DNA of 46,216 bases, taken from JADGGV01 sp035715725 (lineage in GTDB: Bacteria > Gemmatimonadota > Gemmatimonadetes > Longimicrobiales > RSA9). The first letter of the stretch is position 1; every line of letters begins with the position of its first letter. The position numbers and the translations under genes are program-made. Of this stretch, positions 1 to 7,089 are shown in pieces. Under the pieces are notes generated by a model, which had not been told where the DNA came from, made no database searches, and saw only the letters and a list, made by a program, of their open reading frames with translations. The stretch spans positions 1-46,216 of the forward strand of contig DASTKT010000051.1 of the NCBI GenBank assembly GCA_035715725.1, written 5' to 3'.

Positions 1-130
1 GAAGGGCTCCCCGGCCGCAGCCCGATCCCCGACCTGGAACGGCACCGGCCACCCGGGTGGGGTGGGGCGAGTCTCCTTCGGGCGGGGCCGGGGCGGCGCC
101 GTCCACTTGTGGGTGGGCGGCCGCGGCCAT
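1..130 (-). CDS. possible partial gene of a second integron cassette, cut by the window edge
   Basis: Reading the minus strand past the attC crossover (between 140 and 139), the next cassette would begin TTAGGCGCC and an ATG follows at once at 130-128. The frame stays open to the window edge and reads MAAAAHPQVDGAAPAP and so on, with no recognisable domain. Another frame near the edge reads VPFQVGDRAAAGEPF and looks more protein-like, so the true start and frame are undecided. The position, immediately after an attC site and on the same strand as cassette 1, is what suggests a gene here. No function can be given. Confidence 0.25.
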   Translation of the reverse strand, partial: MAAAAHPQVDGAAPAPPEGDSPHPTRVAGAVPGRGSGCGRGAL

Positions 131-133
131 GGC

Positions 134-266
134 GCCTAACGTTCTTGGCGTTCACGACGGCCGCGAAGCGGCTGTCCCGCCGGCCCAGGCGCTCGGATCT
201 GAGCTTGCTCGTTAACCCGGCGGGCAAGGCGGCGCAGCCGCCGCAGCGTGAACGCTCGTGTTATGC
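134..266 (-). other. attC recombination site (integron cassette end)
   Basis: On the minus strand the site opens with GCATAAC (266-260) and closes with GTTAGGC (140-134), which fits the RYYYAAC/GTTRRRY layout of attC sites except for one base in the first box. Between them are nested inverted repeats: GCGTTCACG at 148-156 pairs perfectly with 247-255, CCCGCCGG at 176-183 pairs with 217-224, and GCTC/GAGC at 191-204 forms the apex. The 133-bp length is near that of the long VCR-type sites. The expected crossover is between G140 and T139. The site lies just after the stop of the cassette gene, in the correct orientation. Confidence 0.85.
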
Positions 267-982
267 GCCGCGTGAAAACGCCCCAGCACCGCCTAGCCGT
301 CTGCCAAGGTCGGAGAACCCCTGCTACGCCTCACTCGGCACCCCGCGGCTGGCCGTGATCATCGGCCTGGATGTGTAGTTCGCTCCGGAACGCGTCCTCC
401 ACATCACAATACGTGCGACGTGAGCGAATCGTCCGCCGGGCTTGCAGATACTTCGCGGGCCAACCGAATGCGCTGTCCGGATTGGCCGCCATCTCGTACA
501 CGGTGAACATGACCTTCGCTGAGTCTGCAAACGATTGTCCGAAGTCACGCCTTCCGATGACCACCATCACTGGAGCCCGCGCACCGCCGGTCTGCAGGAC
601 CTGGATGTCCGCCAGCAGACAGTCCGCTCCCTCTTCCGTCTTGAACGAATCCCGGGTCTCGCGCGTCGATCCAAAGAACGGTAGCAGCTCCCAGCGCTCT
701 GCGCCTGCAACTTGAGTTGAGCGGTAAAACGTGAACACGCTATAGCCGTGTGCGTTGAAGTTCTCACGCCACGCAACGAACACCATGTCGAGCCGTCCGT
801 CTCCGTCGAGATCGACCTCGTTCGGCCCGTTCCTCAACGGAACGACGGCAGCAGATGCGAGATCCGCCCAACCTCCAGGGAGTGACTGGCCCACCGCAGC
901 GGACGGGGTGGCCAGAAGCGGGAGCAACACACCCATCCAGGCGACGAGTCGAGTGGTCATTACGTTTTCACGTGGCGCATAA
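140..982 (-). mobile_element. integron gene cassette 1 (carries the CarG-like gene)
   Basis: The cassette runs from the T at 982, after the G of GTTATGC (983-977), to the G at 140 in the attC. It holds one gene (331-960) on the strand expected for a cassette. Its first bases, TTATGC, complement the attC opening box GCATAAC, as needed for the free circular form. The complementarity extends to 21 bp: positions 963-983 are the reverse complement of 260-280 with a single mismatch. The gene starts only 22 bases inside the cassette and there is no clear Shine-Dalgarno sequence, both common in cassettes. Confidence 0.8.
331..960 (-). CDS. secreted CarG-like protein (carbapenem self-resistance protein family)
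   Basis: This 209-residue protein has a signal peptide (MTTRLVAWMGVLLPLL, cleavage likely after AAVGQ). The mature part carries the pattern I recall for the CarG family, periplasmic proteins that protect carbapenem producers from their own drug. Visible pieces are NEVDLDGDGRLD, RENFNAHGY followed by TFY, GADCLLADI, RRDFGQSFADSAKV and, near the end, RTYCDVEDAFRSEL. The two Cys in the GADC and YCDV blocks are conserved in my recollection of the family. It is the only gene of integron cassette 1, so it is probably acquired. No carbapenem biosynthesis genes are visible. Family membership rests on remembered motifs, not on a search; binding of a beta-lactam is inference. Confidence 0.65.
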   Translation of the reverse strand: MTTRLVAWMGVLLPLLATPSAAVGQSLPGGWADLASAAVVPLRNGPNEVDLDGDGRLDMVFVAWRENFNAHGYSVFTFYRSTQVAGAERWELLPFFGSTRETRDSFKTEEGADCLLADIQVLQTGGARAPVMVVIGRRDFGQSFADSAKVMFTVYEMAANPDSAFGWPAKYLQARRTIRSRRTYCDVEDAFRSELHIQADDHGQPRGAE

Positions 983-1059
983 CTCCGCCTTCCCGAACCT
1001 AATTTCGCTAATGCTGTCGACGCCCGGGGATTGGCGGCCCTCGGTTCGGGTAAAGGGCT
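963..1059 (-). other. attI-like junction between the integrase stop and cassette 1
   Basis: Only 99 bp separate the integrase stop (1062-1060) from the cassette gene start at 960. This stretch contains GTTATGC (983-977), the box at which cassette 1 begins. The bases upstream on the minus strand, up to the integrase stop, do not form an attC-like palindrome, as expected for an attI site. An AT-richer patch (GCATTAGCGAAATTAGG, about 1013-997) could be a promoter or accessory binding site. The label rests on position and on the core box; integrase binding sites cannot be identified by eye. Confidence 0.55.
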
Positions 1060-2412
1060 TCAGAGGGTGTCGAGCGGGCTGCGGATCCGGGCCAGGTCGC
1101 GCTGGGCGACGTGCGTGTAAATCTGGGTCGTCTTCGGGCTGGCATGCCCGAGCAACTCCTGAATGTAGCGGACATCCGTCCCGGATTCCAAGAGCTGAGT
1201 GGCGAAGGTGTGGCGGAGGGTGTGCGGAGTCAGGCGCTTCTGAATTCCTGCGCGGTTACGTGCAGCGGCGACGACCTTCTGGATAGTGCGGGTGTTGAGC
1301 GGGCGAGCCTCGGATGCGCCGGGGAAGAGCCAGTTCGTCGGCCGGAAGGCGGCGACGTAATGCTGGACGGACGTCCAGGCCACGTCGGAGAGGAGGGTGT
1401 AGCGGTCCTTGCGGCCCTTTCCGGAGCGGATGTGGATGAGGTGGCGCTCGGGGTCGAGGTCGCCGACGCGGAGGCGGACGACTTCGCTGACCCGTAGGCC
1501 GGCGGAATAGGCGACGAGGAGGGCGGCGCGGTGCTTCGGGTTGTCGATGGCGGCGAAGAAGCCGCGGAGCTCGCCGGTGCTCAGGACCTGTGGCAGCCGG
1601 GATTGCTTCCGGGGACGAGGCGCGGAGTCGAGGAGGAGCGGGAGGTTGCAGACGTACCGGAGCAGGAACCGGATCGCGGAGGCGACCTGATCGTGGTAGG
1701 CGCGGGAGAGGCCGCGGTCCGCGACGCCGACGAGGTAGTCGCGGATCGAGTCGGCCGTGATCGCGTCCGGCGCCGGTCCCGCGTGGCGGAGGAAGCGCCG
1801 CAGGTGTTGGAGGTAGGACTTCCGGGTGCGGGGGCTGTAGCCGCGGAGCTTGAGCTCCTGCTCGGCCCGGACGAGGAGCGGGTGCATCGCTCCGTCGGGT
1901 TGCGGCGGTGCCGTGCTCCGAGCCGGTGGGTGGGGTGGTCCGTCGGCCGGGAGCGTCGGTGCCGGTCGAGCCGAACGGTTCGGCCGGAGGCGTGCGTTGG
2001 CATCCCGCGGGTTGTGACGTCCTGCCGCCCGTGCTCGTCGGGCCAGCGGGTCCTGGGCGAGTAGAGCATCGTGGCCCGGCGAGGGATCCGGGCGCTGTGG
2101 AGGGCCCGGGTGCGAGGCTGGCGCGAAAGAGGCTGGCGCTGCTCGCCGCGCACCGGGCCGCGGTTCGGTCCGACGCGCGGGCTGGGCGGGCGCGGAGGGG
2201 AGCGCACCGAGATGCCGTTGCTCGATCGCGGGGCCGAAGATCTCGACGAGGCGGGCGCGGCTCTCCGGGGAGTCCGGCAGGAGCCAGCCGCGATCGGTCG
2301 CCGACCAGGCCTGGCCGAACGCGTTGCGAAGGCGCGAGGCCAGCGCGGGGTCGTAGGCGACGCGGAGGAGGAGGCGGGCGTCTCCGTGCGGCCGGATCTC
2401 GACGTTCGTCAT
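1060..2412 (-). CDS. tyrosine recombinase, integron-integrase-like, with N-terminal extension
   Basis: The 450-residue product has three parts. Residues 1-66 form a small domain (AWSATDRGWLLPDSPESR) of a type seen ahead of some Bacteroidota and soil-phylum integrases. Residues 67-175 are a Pro/Arg/Ala-rich linker. Residues 176-450 are a complete tyrosine recombinase: SAM-like core-binding domain, then catalytic R307 (GLRVSE), K332 (GKGRKD), H397 and R400 (HTLRHTF), H423 (LLGHAS) and nucleophile Y432 (IYTHV). The protein ends RIRSPLDTL, like IntI proteins. Only 65 residues separate the catalytic Lys and first His, as in XerD (about 72), not IntI1 (about 106), so the IntI-specific insert is missing. 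An in-frame ATG at 2448 is an alternative start; the ATG at 1887 would give only the 275-residue core. The gene is transcribed towards its cassette array. Confidence 0.85.
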   Translation of the reverse strand: MTNVEIRPHGDARLLLRVAYDPALASRLRNAFGQAWSATDRGWLLPDSPESRARLVEIFGPAIEQRHLGALPSAPAQPARRTEPRPGARRAAPASFAPASHPGPPQRPDPSPGHDALLAQDPLARRARAAGRHNPRDANARLRPNRSARPAPTLPADGPPHPPARSTAPPQPDGAMHPLLVRAEQELKLRGYSPRTRKSYLQHLRRFLRHAGPAPDAITADSIRDYLVGVADRGLSRAYHDQVASAIRFLLRYVCNLPLLLDSAPRPRKQSRLPQVLSTGELRGFFAAIDNPKHRAALLVAYSAGLRVSEVVRLRVGDLDPERHLIHIRSGKGRKDRYTLLSDVAWTSVQHYVAAFRPTNWLFPGASEARPLNTRTIQKVVAAARNRAGIQKRLTPHTLRHTFATQLLESGTDVRYIQELLGHASPKTTQIYTHVAQRDLARIRSPLDTL

Positions 2413-2796
2413 GGCCGCAACGTCCGCGGGCGGCCGGGGCGCGACCATGGTCCGATCGGTCGACCGGCCGAGCGCGCCGCCGGCTGCTCCGCGCCGGCGT
2501 TCGCCCCTGGCGGGCGCCCTCCGCCCCGGCCAGGCGCAGGCGCTCACGGCCGCATCGCCTCGAGGGCGCGGGAGCGGCAGCTTCGCCGTCCCGGCGCCTC
2601 GCGGCCCCGGCGGCGCGGGCCGGGCGGTCGCGCCGGTCCCGGGCGGTCGGGCGGGGGTTGACGGGGCGGCGACGGGATGGCTTCCTCCACAGGGGGAGGT
2701 GGGTCCCGGCCGCGTGCCGGCGGCGCCGTCGAGCGGGCGCGGGAGACTTCCTCCACGGATGGGCGGCGTCGGGATCCTCGAGGCTGGAGTGGGACG
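2413..2796. other. divergent intergenic region between integrase and LytS kinase
   Basis: About 380 bp lie between the two divergent genes, so this should hold both promoters. I see no convincing coding frame. The 10-mer CTTCCTCCAC occurs twice in the same orientation, at 2681-2690 and 2747-2756, upstream of the kinase. A TTGACG at 2658-2663 has no good -10 partner. A plausible Shine-Dalgarno (GGAG, about 2786-2789) precedes the kinase ATG at 2797. Confidence 0.4.
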
Positions 2797-4002
2797 ATGC
2801 GGGACGGCTCGGCGGACGACCGGCGGGACGGAGGTGGGCGGCACGGCGGCTGGAAGGCGGCGGCGCTGGTGTTCGGGGTGGCGACGCTGTTCGGGACGAT
2901 GGAGGGGGTGCAGTCGCTCCTGAACGCGGGAGTCGAGCACCACACGCTGGCGTCGCTCGTTCGGGGGGTGCTCGGGTCGCTGCCGCCGTGGTACGTGCTG
3001 GCGGCGCTGACGCCGGGGGTGCTCTGGCTGGCGGGGCGCTTCCCGCTGATGCCTTGGCCGCGACCCCGCGACATCGGCGTGCACGCCGCCGCCTCGCTCG
3101 CGTTCCCGGTGCTGCACCTGGCGGGGACGGCGCTGGCGAACCGGCTGCTGCATGGCCTGCCGCTGAGCGGCGTTGGGCTGGTGACGACGAAGCTGATCGG
3201 GCTGTTCTACGCGATGGAGGTGCTCGAGTACTGGGGCATCGTCGTGGCGTACGAGGCGTGGGCGTACTACCGCCGGTACCGGGTCTGGCAGGTCGACGCG
3301 GCGCGGATGAGCGTGCGCGCGGCGCAGCTCGAGGCGTCTCTGGCGCAGGCGAAGCTGCAGGCGCTGTCGGCACAGCTCCACCCGCACTTCCTGTTCAACA
3401 CGCTGAACGCAATCGCGGTGCTGGCGCGGGGCGGTCGGCGGAGCGACGTCGTCACGATGGTGACGCGGCTCGCGCGGCTTCTGCGCATCTCGGTGGACGA
3501 GGCGGACGCGACGGTGCCGCTGCAGCGCGAGCTGTCGTTCCTGCGCCGCTACCTGGCGATCGAGCACGTGCGCTTCCGGGAGCGGCTGTCGGTGCGGTGG
3601 AGCATCGCGCCGGAGTGCCGGTGGGCGGAGGTGCCGACGCTGCTGCTTCAGCCGCTGGTCGAGAACGCGATCCGACACGGCATCGCGCAGCAGCCGGGGC
3701 CGGGGCGGATCGAGATCCGGGCGCGGCGGGTGGATGCGGCGCTGCATCTGTCGGTGCGGGACAACGGACCGGGGCTGGTGGGCGGGGTGGGGGCGGTGCG
3801 GGAGGGCGTCGGCCTGCGCAACACCCGGGAGCGGCTGGAGCAGCTCTACGGGCCGGACCATTCGTTCCACCTCCAGGCGGCGCCCGGAGGCGGCTTTCTC
3901 GTGACCATCACGCTCCCGTTCCGGCCGGCGGCCGCCGGCGTCGGGGACGAGGCGACGTCGCCGGCGAGGCACCATGTCGAAGATCCGCACGCTCATCGTT
4001 GA
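2797..4002 (+). CDS. LytS-type sensor histidine kinase
   Basis: A 401-residue membrane kinase of the LytS/YehU class. About four hydrophobic segments fill the N-terminal half (for example AAALVFGVATLFGTMEG and the stretch around TTKLIGLFYAMEVLEYWG). A short coiled coil leads into the His_kinase domain with the phospho-acceptor motif QLHPHFLFNTLNAI, followed by PLVENAIRHGI (N box), DNGPGL and GVGLRNTRERL (G boxes). The ATG at 2797 is chosen because GGAG lies 7 bases ahead and upstream codons look non-coding. The 3' end overlaps the LytTR regulator by 29 bp, so the two are a co-translated two-component pair. The ligand is unknown. The divergent neighbour is the integron integrase. Confidence 0.9.
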   Translation: MRDGSADDRRDGGGRHGGWKAAALVFGVATLFGTMEGVQSLLNAGVEHHTLASLVRGVLGSLPPWYVLAALTPGVLWLAGRFPLMPWPRPRDIGVHAAASLAFPVLHLAGTALANRLLHGLPLSGVGLVTTKLIGLFYAMEVLEYWGIVVAYEAWAYYRRYRVWQVDAARMSVRAAQLEASLAQAKLQALSAQLHPHFLFNTLNAIAVLARGGRRSDVVTMVTRLARLLRISVDEADATVPLQRELSFLRRYLAIEHVRFRERLSVRWSIAPECRWAEVPTLLLQPLVENAIRHGIAQQPGPGRIEIRARRVDAALHLSVRDNGPGLVGGVGAVREGVGLRNTRERLEQLYGPDHSFHLQAAPGGGFLVTITLPFRPAAAGVGDEATSPARHHVEDPHAHR

Positions 4003-4768
4003 CGACGAGCCGCTGGCGCGCTCCGGCGTCCGGCTGCTCCTGCGCCGCCACGAGGAGTTCGAGGTGGTGGGCGAGTGCGGCGACGGCTACGAGGCGGTCG
4101 AAGCGATCCAGGACCTGCGTCCGGACCTGGTGTTCCTGGACGTGCAGATGCCGGGGCTGGACGGCTTCGGCGTGCTGGACGCGGTCGGCTCGGAGCGGGT
4201 GCCGGCCGTGGTCTTCGTGACGGCGTACGACCAGTACGCCCTGCGCGCGTTCCGCGTGCACGCGGTCGACTACCTGCTGAAGCCGGTGGAGAAGAAACCG
4301 TTCCTGGAGGCGCTGGACCGGGCGCGCACGCGGGTGGGCGGTGGGCTGGAGGGCGAAGTGCGGCGTCGGCTGGTGGAGCTGCTTCAGGAGTACCGGCAGG
4401 CGCGGGACGACCCGTCGGGCGGCACGCGGGCGCCCGGCCGCTACCTGCAGCGGCTGCTGGTGAAGGAGCACGGCCGCGTCTTCTTCCTGAGGGCGGAGGC
4501 CATCGACTGGTTCGAGGCGGCGGACAACTACATCCGCATCCACATCGGCGGGAAGACGCATCTGATCCGCGGCACGATGACGGAGCTCGAGCAGCGGCTG
4601 GACCCGGAGCGCTTCGCGCGGATCCATCGTCGCACGATCGTGAACCTGGAGCGGATCAAGGTGATCCACCCGTACTTCAAGGGCGACTACATGGTCGTGC
4701 TGACGAGCGGGGCGGAGCTGAAGCTGAGCCGGGGATACCGGGACCGGCTGCTGGTGGACGGGATGTGA
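3974..4768 (+). CDS. LytTR-family response regulator
   Basis: The 264-residue protein has a receiver domain (residues 3-120) with the acidic pair D10-D11, phospho-acceptor D56 (LVFLDVQMPG) and the switch Lys in DYLLKPV. After a linker, a LytTR DNA-binding domain occupies about 155-262 (VFFLRAEAIDWFEAADNYIRIH, then FARIHRRTIVNLERI). It overlaps the kinase gene by 29 bp and is surely its partner. Such regulators bind pairs of short direct repeats upstream of targets, often membrane or cell-surface genes. The next gene downstream, a symporter at 4964, is a candidate target but has its own promoter-like sequence. Confidence 0.93.
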   Translation: MSKIRTLIVDDEPLARSGVRLLLRRHEEFEVVGECGDGYEAVEAIQDLRPDLVFLDVQMPGLDGFGVLDAVGSERVPAVVFVTAYDQYALRAFRVHAVDYLLKPVEKKPFLEALDRARTRVGGGLEGEVRRRLVELLQEYRQARDDPSGGTRAPGRYLQRLLVKEHGRVFFLRAEAIDWFEAADNYIRIHIGGKTHLIRGTMTELEQRLDPERFARIHRRTIVNLERIKVIHPYFKGDYMVVLTSGAELKLSRGYRDRLLVDGM

Positions 4769-4886
4769 GCGTATGCGCGGGCGGCGGAGGATTGGACGGG
4801 ATGAGGGGAGACGGAGAACGGATTTCTTTCGACTCTCCCGGCGGCGCGGCGCATCCCGTACCGCGGGCCGGGCGACGGCGTGATCC

Positions 4887-4916
4887 TTGATGCGGCGTCC
4901 CGCGGCGGCCGATATT
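4887..4916 (+). promoter_or_regulatory. candidate sigma70-type promoter for the SDF symporter
   Basis: TTGATG (4887-4892) and GATATT (4911-4916) are separated by 18 bp, with the symporter start codon 47 bases further on. This AT-rich -10 stands out in a very GC-rich background. It suggests the symporter is transcribed independently of the upstream two-component pair. Confidence 0.45.
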
Positions 4917-4963
4917 CGGGGCCCAACCCGCCACACCCGACGCATCCTTCCCGGGGGACGACC

Positions 4964-6259
4964 ATGTCGCTGACCACGCGTGTGCTCCTCGCCCTCGTGC
5001 TCGGCCTGGCGGCCGGAATCGGCATCGCGGAGGCGGGGAATCCCGCGCTGCTGGCGCTCGCGACGGCGGCGGAGCCGGTAGGGACGCTGTGGGTGAACGC
5101 GATCCGGATGACGGTGATGCCGCTCGTGGTGTCGCTGCTGGTGACGGGGATCGCGTCGACGGGGGAGGGGAGCCTGGGGCGGGTGGGCGGGCGCGTGCTG
5201 GCGGCGTTCCTGGCGCTGATCGCGGTGTCGGCGGCGTTCGGCGCGGTGGCGGCGCCGCCGCTGATGGCGCGGCTGCACCTGGACGTGGCGGCGGTGTCGT
5301 CGCTGCGGAGCAGCGTGGCGGTGGCGCCGTCGACGGCGGGGGCGTCGGTGAAGGAGTGGCTGACCGGCCTGGTGCCGGCGAACCCGTTCAAGGCGGCGGC
5401 GGACGGGGCGATGCTGCCGCTGATCGTGTTCACGGTGGTGTGCGCGGTGGGGATCACGCGGCTGAAGGCGGAGCAGCGGCAATTGCTGGTGCGGGGGTTC
5501 CAGGCGGTGGCCGACCTGATGCTGGTGCTGGTGGGGTGGGTGCTCGCGCTGGCGCCGATCGGGGTGTTCGCGCTGATGCTCGCGCTGGCGGCGCGGCTCG
5601 GGATCGAGCTGGCGGGGGCGATCGGCTACTACCTGCTCGTCGTATGCGGGCTGCTGGTCGCGGGGATCCTGATGCTCTACCCGATCACGGCGCTGGCCGG
5701 CGGGGTCGGGTTCCGGCGCTTCGCGGCCGCGGTGCTTCCGGCGCAGGTCGTCGCCTTCAGCAGCCGTTCCTCGCTGGCCTCGCTGCCGGCGCTCGTGGAC
5801 GGCGCGGACAACGTGCTGCGCCTGCCGCCGCAGGTGAGCGGGCTCACGCTGCCGGTGGCGGTCTCCGTGTTCAAGTGGGGCTCGCCGATCTGCCGGATGG
5901 CCGGGACGCTGCTGGTCATGAAGATCTTCGGGATCACGATGGGCGGGGGCGAGATCGTGGCGCTGGCGGGGGCACTCGCGCTGATCAGCTTCTGCTCCCC
6001 GGGGATCCCGAGCGGCGGACTGCTCGTGATGGCGCCGGTCTACATGCTGTTCGGCCTGCCGATGGAGGGGATCGGCGTGCTGATCGCGCTGGACATGATC
6101 CCCGACATGTTCCTCACGGTCGCGAACGTGAGCGCGAACCTCACCGTGGCGTGCGTGGTCGCGCGGCACGGCGGGGCGGTGGAGGCGGCGGTGCCGGCGC
6201 CGAGCGCCGCTGCGCCGGTGGCCGGCGCGCCCAGCGCCGCCGGGCCGGCGTTCGACTGA
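4964..6259 (+). CDS. SDF-family (dicarboxylate/amino acid:cation symporter-like) transporter with unusual substrate motifs
   Basis: The 431-residue protein has the hydrophobic layout of the DAACS/SDF family: six N-terminal helices, a re-entrant hairpin with the Ser-rich motif SSRSSLASLP (266-275), a second hairpin (SPGIPSGGLLVMAPVY, 345-360) and a last helix DMIPDMFLTVANV (377-389). Three family signatures are altered. The NMDGT motif of helix 7 is replaced by FKWGS (303-307). The Arg that binds the substrate side-chain carboxylate (DMxRT) is Leu384. The later Asp of the NVxGD motif is Ala391. Transport of an acidic amino acid or dicarboxylate is therefore doubtful, though an SDF fold is clear. 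The start at 4964 follows a GGGGGA Shine-Dalgarno. The last 30 residues are Ala/Pro-rich and probably disordered. Confidence 0.85.
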   Translation: MSLTTRVLLALVLGLAAGIGIAEAGNPALLALATAAEPVGTLWVNAIRMTVMPLVVSLLVTGIASTGEGSLGRVGGRVLAAFLALIAVSAAFGAVAAPPLMARLHLDVAAVSSLRSSVAVAPSTAGASVKEWLTGLVPANPFKAAADGAMLPLIVFTVVCAVGITRLKAEQRQLLVRGFQAVADLMLVLVGWVLALAPIGVFALMLALAARLGIELAGAIGYYLLVVCGLLVAGILMLYPITALAGGVGFRRFAAAVLPAQVVAFSSRSSLASLPALVDGADNVLRLPPQVSGLTLPVAVSVFKWGSPICRMAGTLLVMKIFGITMGGGEIVALAGALALISFCSPGIPSGGLLVMAPVYMLFGLPMEGIGVLIALDMIPDMFLTVANVSANLTVACVVARHGGAVEAAVPAPSAAAPVAGAPSAAGPAFD

Positions 6260-6570
6260 GGCGAGCGGCGGACCCGGCCGAAGGTGCCCCGGAACGACGC
6301 CGCGGTCGGAACTTTTTTCCAGGTCGTTCTCCGTTTCGGAGCACCGCGACGCGTCGAGCGGGGGTTCTGCGCCCGCCGCGGGCGCGCCGCCGTCGCGGCC
6401 CGGGGCGCCGCGTAAGACGTTGTCACGATGATGGTTGGCGCCGATGGCACGCCGGCCGCCGGGGCGGTCGGGGCGCGCGCCGGCGCGATTGGCACGGATC
6501 CTTCCAGGGCGGCCCGCCCGTTCGATCGGGCTTCCGGCAGTTCCTTCCTTACAACCTGGAGGTGGCGACG
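6260..6570. other. intergenic region upstream of the coat-protein/chaperone operon
   Basis: About 310 bp without a believable gene. A run of six T at about 6312-6317, after a weak CGAC/GTCG stem, could end symporter transcription. A strong Shine-Dalgarno (CTGGAGGTGG, about 6556-6565) precedes the first operon gene. The operon promoter should lie here but I cannot point to clear boxes. Confidence 0.35.
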
Positions 6571-7089
6571 ATGCCACGCCGCACGATCCTCGTGCTCGCC
6601 GCGCTGTTGCTCTGGCGGGCGCCGCTCCTCGCGCAGGGGCCGAGCTGTACCACGAACGGATGCACCATCACGAACACGGCGAGCGCGACCGTGGGCGACA
6701 TCCTCAGGCTGTCGCTCAATACGGCTTCGCCGACGGACCTGGGGACGCCGGTCGAGGCGGACTTCGACGCCGGCCACAAGGACGCGGCGGGTCCGACGGC
6801 GACGGTGAAGGCGAACCGGCCGTGGTCGGTGGCGGTCGTCGGCGCGGCGGCGAACTTCACGTACGCGGGGGCGCTGACGGACCCGAACAAGCCGGCGACG
6901 GACCTGCAGTGGGGGACGGCCGCCGGGACGTACGGGCACGACATGGGGAGCAGCGCGGTGCTGTTCTCGGGGGCGACGGGGACGTCGAGCGCGTCGCAGC
7001 AGGTGTTCTACCGGACGGCGTTCGCGTACGACAAGGACGTGCCGGGCACGTACAGCCTGGTGGTCAACTTCACGCTGTCGGCCCCATGA
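6571..7089 (+). CDS. secreted spore coat U/fimbrial-type subunit, copy 1
   Basis: A 172-residue protein with a signal peptide (ending LLAQG) and a mature all-beta domain of the spore coat protein U type, the subunit class of archaic chaperone-usher fibres. Typical features are a repeated hydrophobic beta pattern, ATVGDILRLSLN near the N terminus and a terminal strand ending GTYSLVVNFTLSAP. It is clearly paralogous to the last gene of the block (11488-11994): both contain LGTPVEADF, a DPNKP or NPNKP motif and a closing DVPGTY strand. Its stop overlaps the chaperone start (ATGA). It is probably exported and assembled on the surface with the help of the following genes. Confidence 0.75.
   Translation: MPRRTILVLAALLLWRAPLLAQGPSCTTNGCTITNTASATVGDILRLSLNTASPTDLGTPVEADFDAGHKDAAGPTATVKANRPWSVAVVGAAANFTYAGALTDPNKPATDLQWGTAAGTYGHDMGSSAVLFSGATGTSSASQQVFYRTAFAYDKDVPGTYSLVVNFTLSAP

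Noticed and set aside
134..266. The structured region as a tRNA or riboswitch.
   Set aside because: No tRNA arms or anticodon layout; core boxes, stem order and position fit attC much better.
2413..3996. The integrase reading frame stays open far upstream, to about position 3996 on the minus strand.
   Set aside because: This part lies opposite the LytS kinase, is dominated by Arg/Pro/His and has no domain; it is a GC-bias shadow. The integrase is taken to start at 2412 (or 2448).
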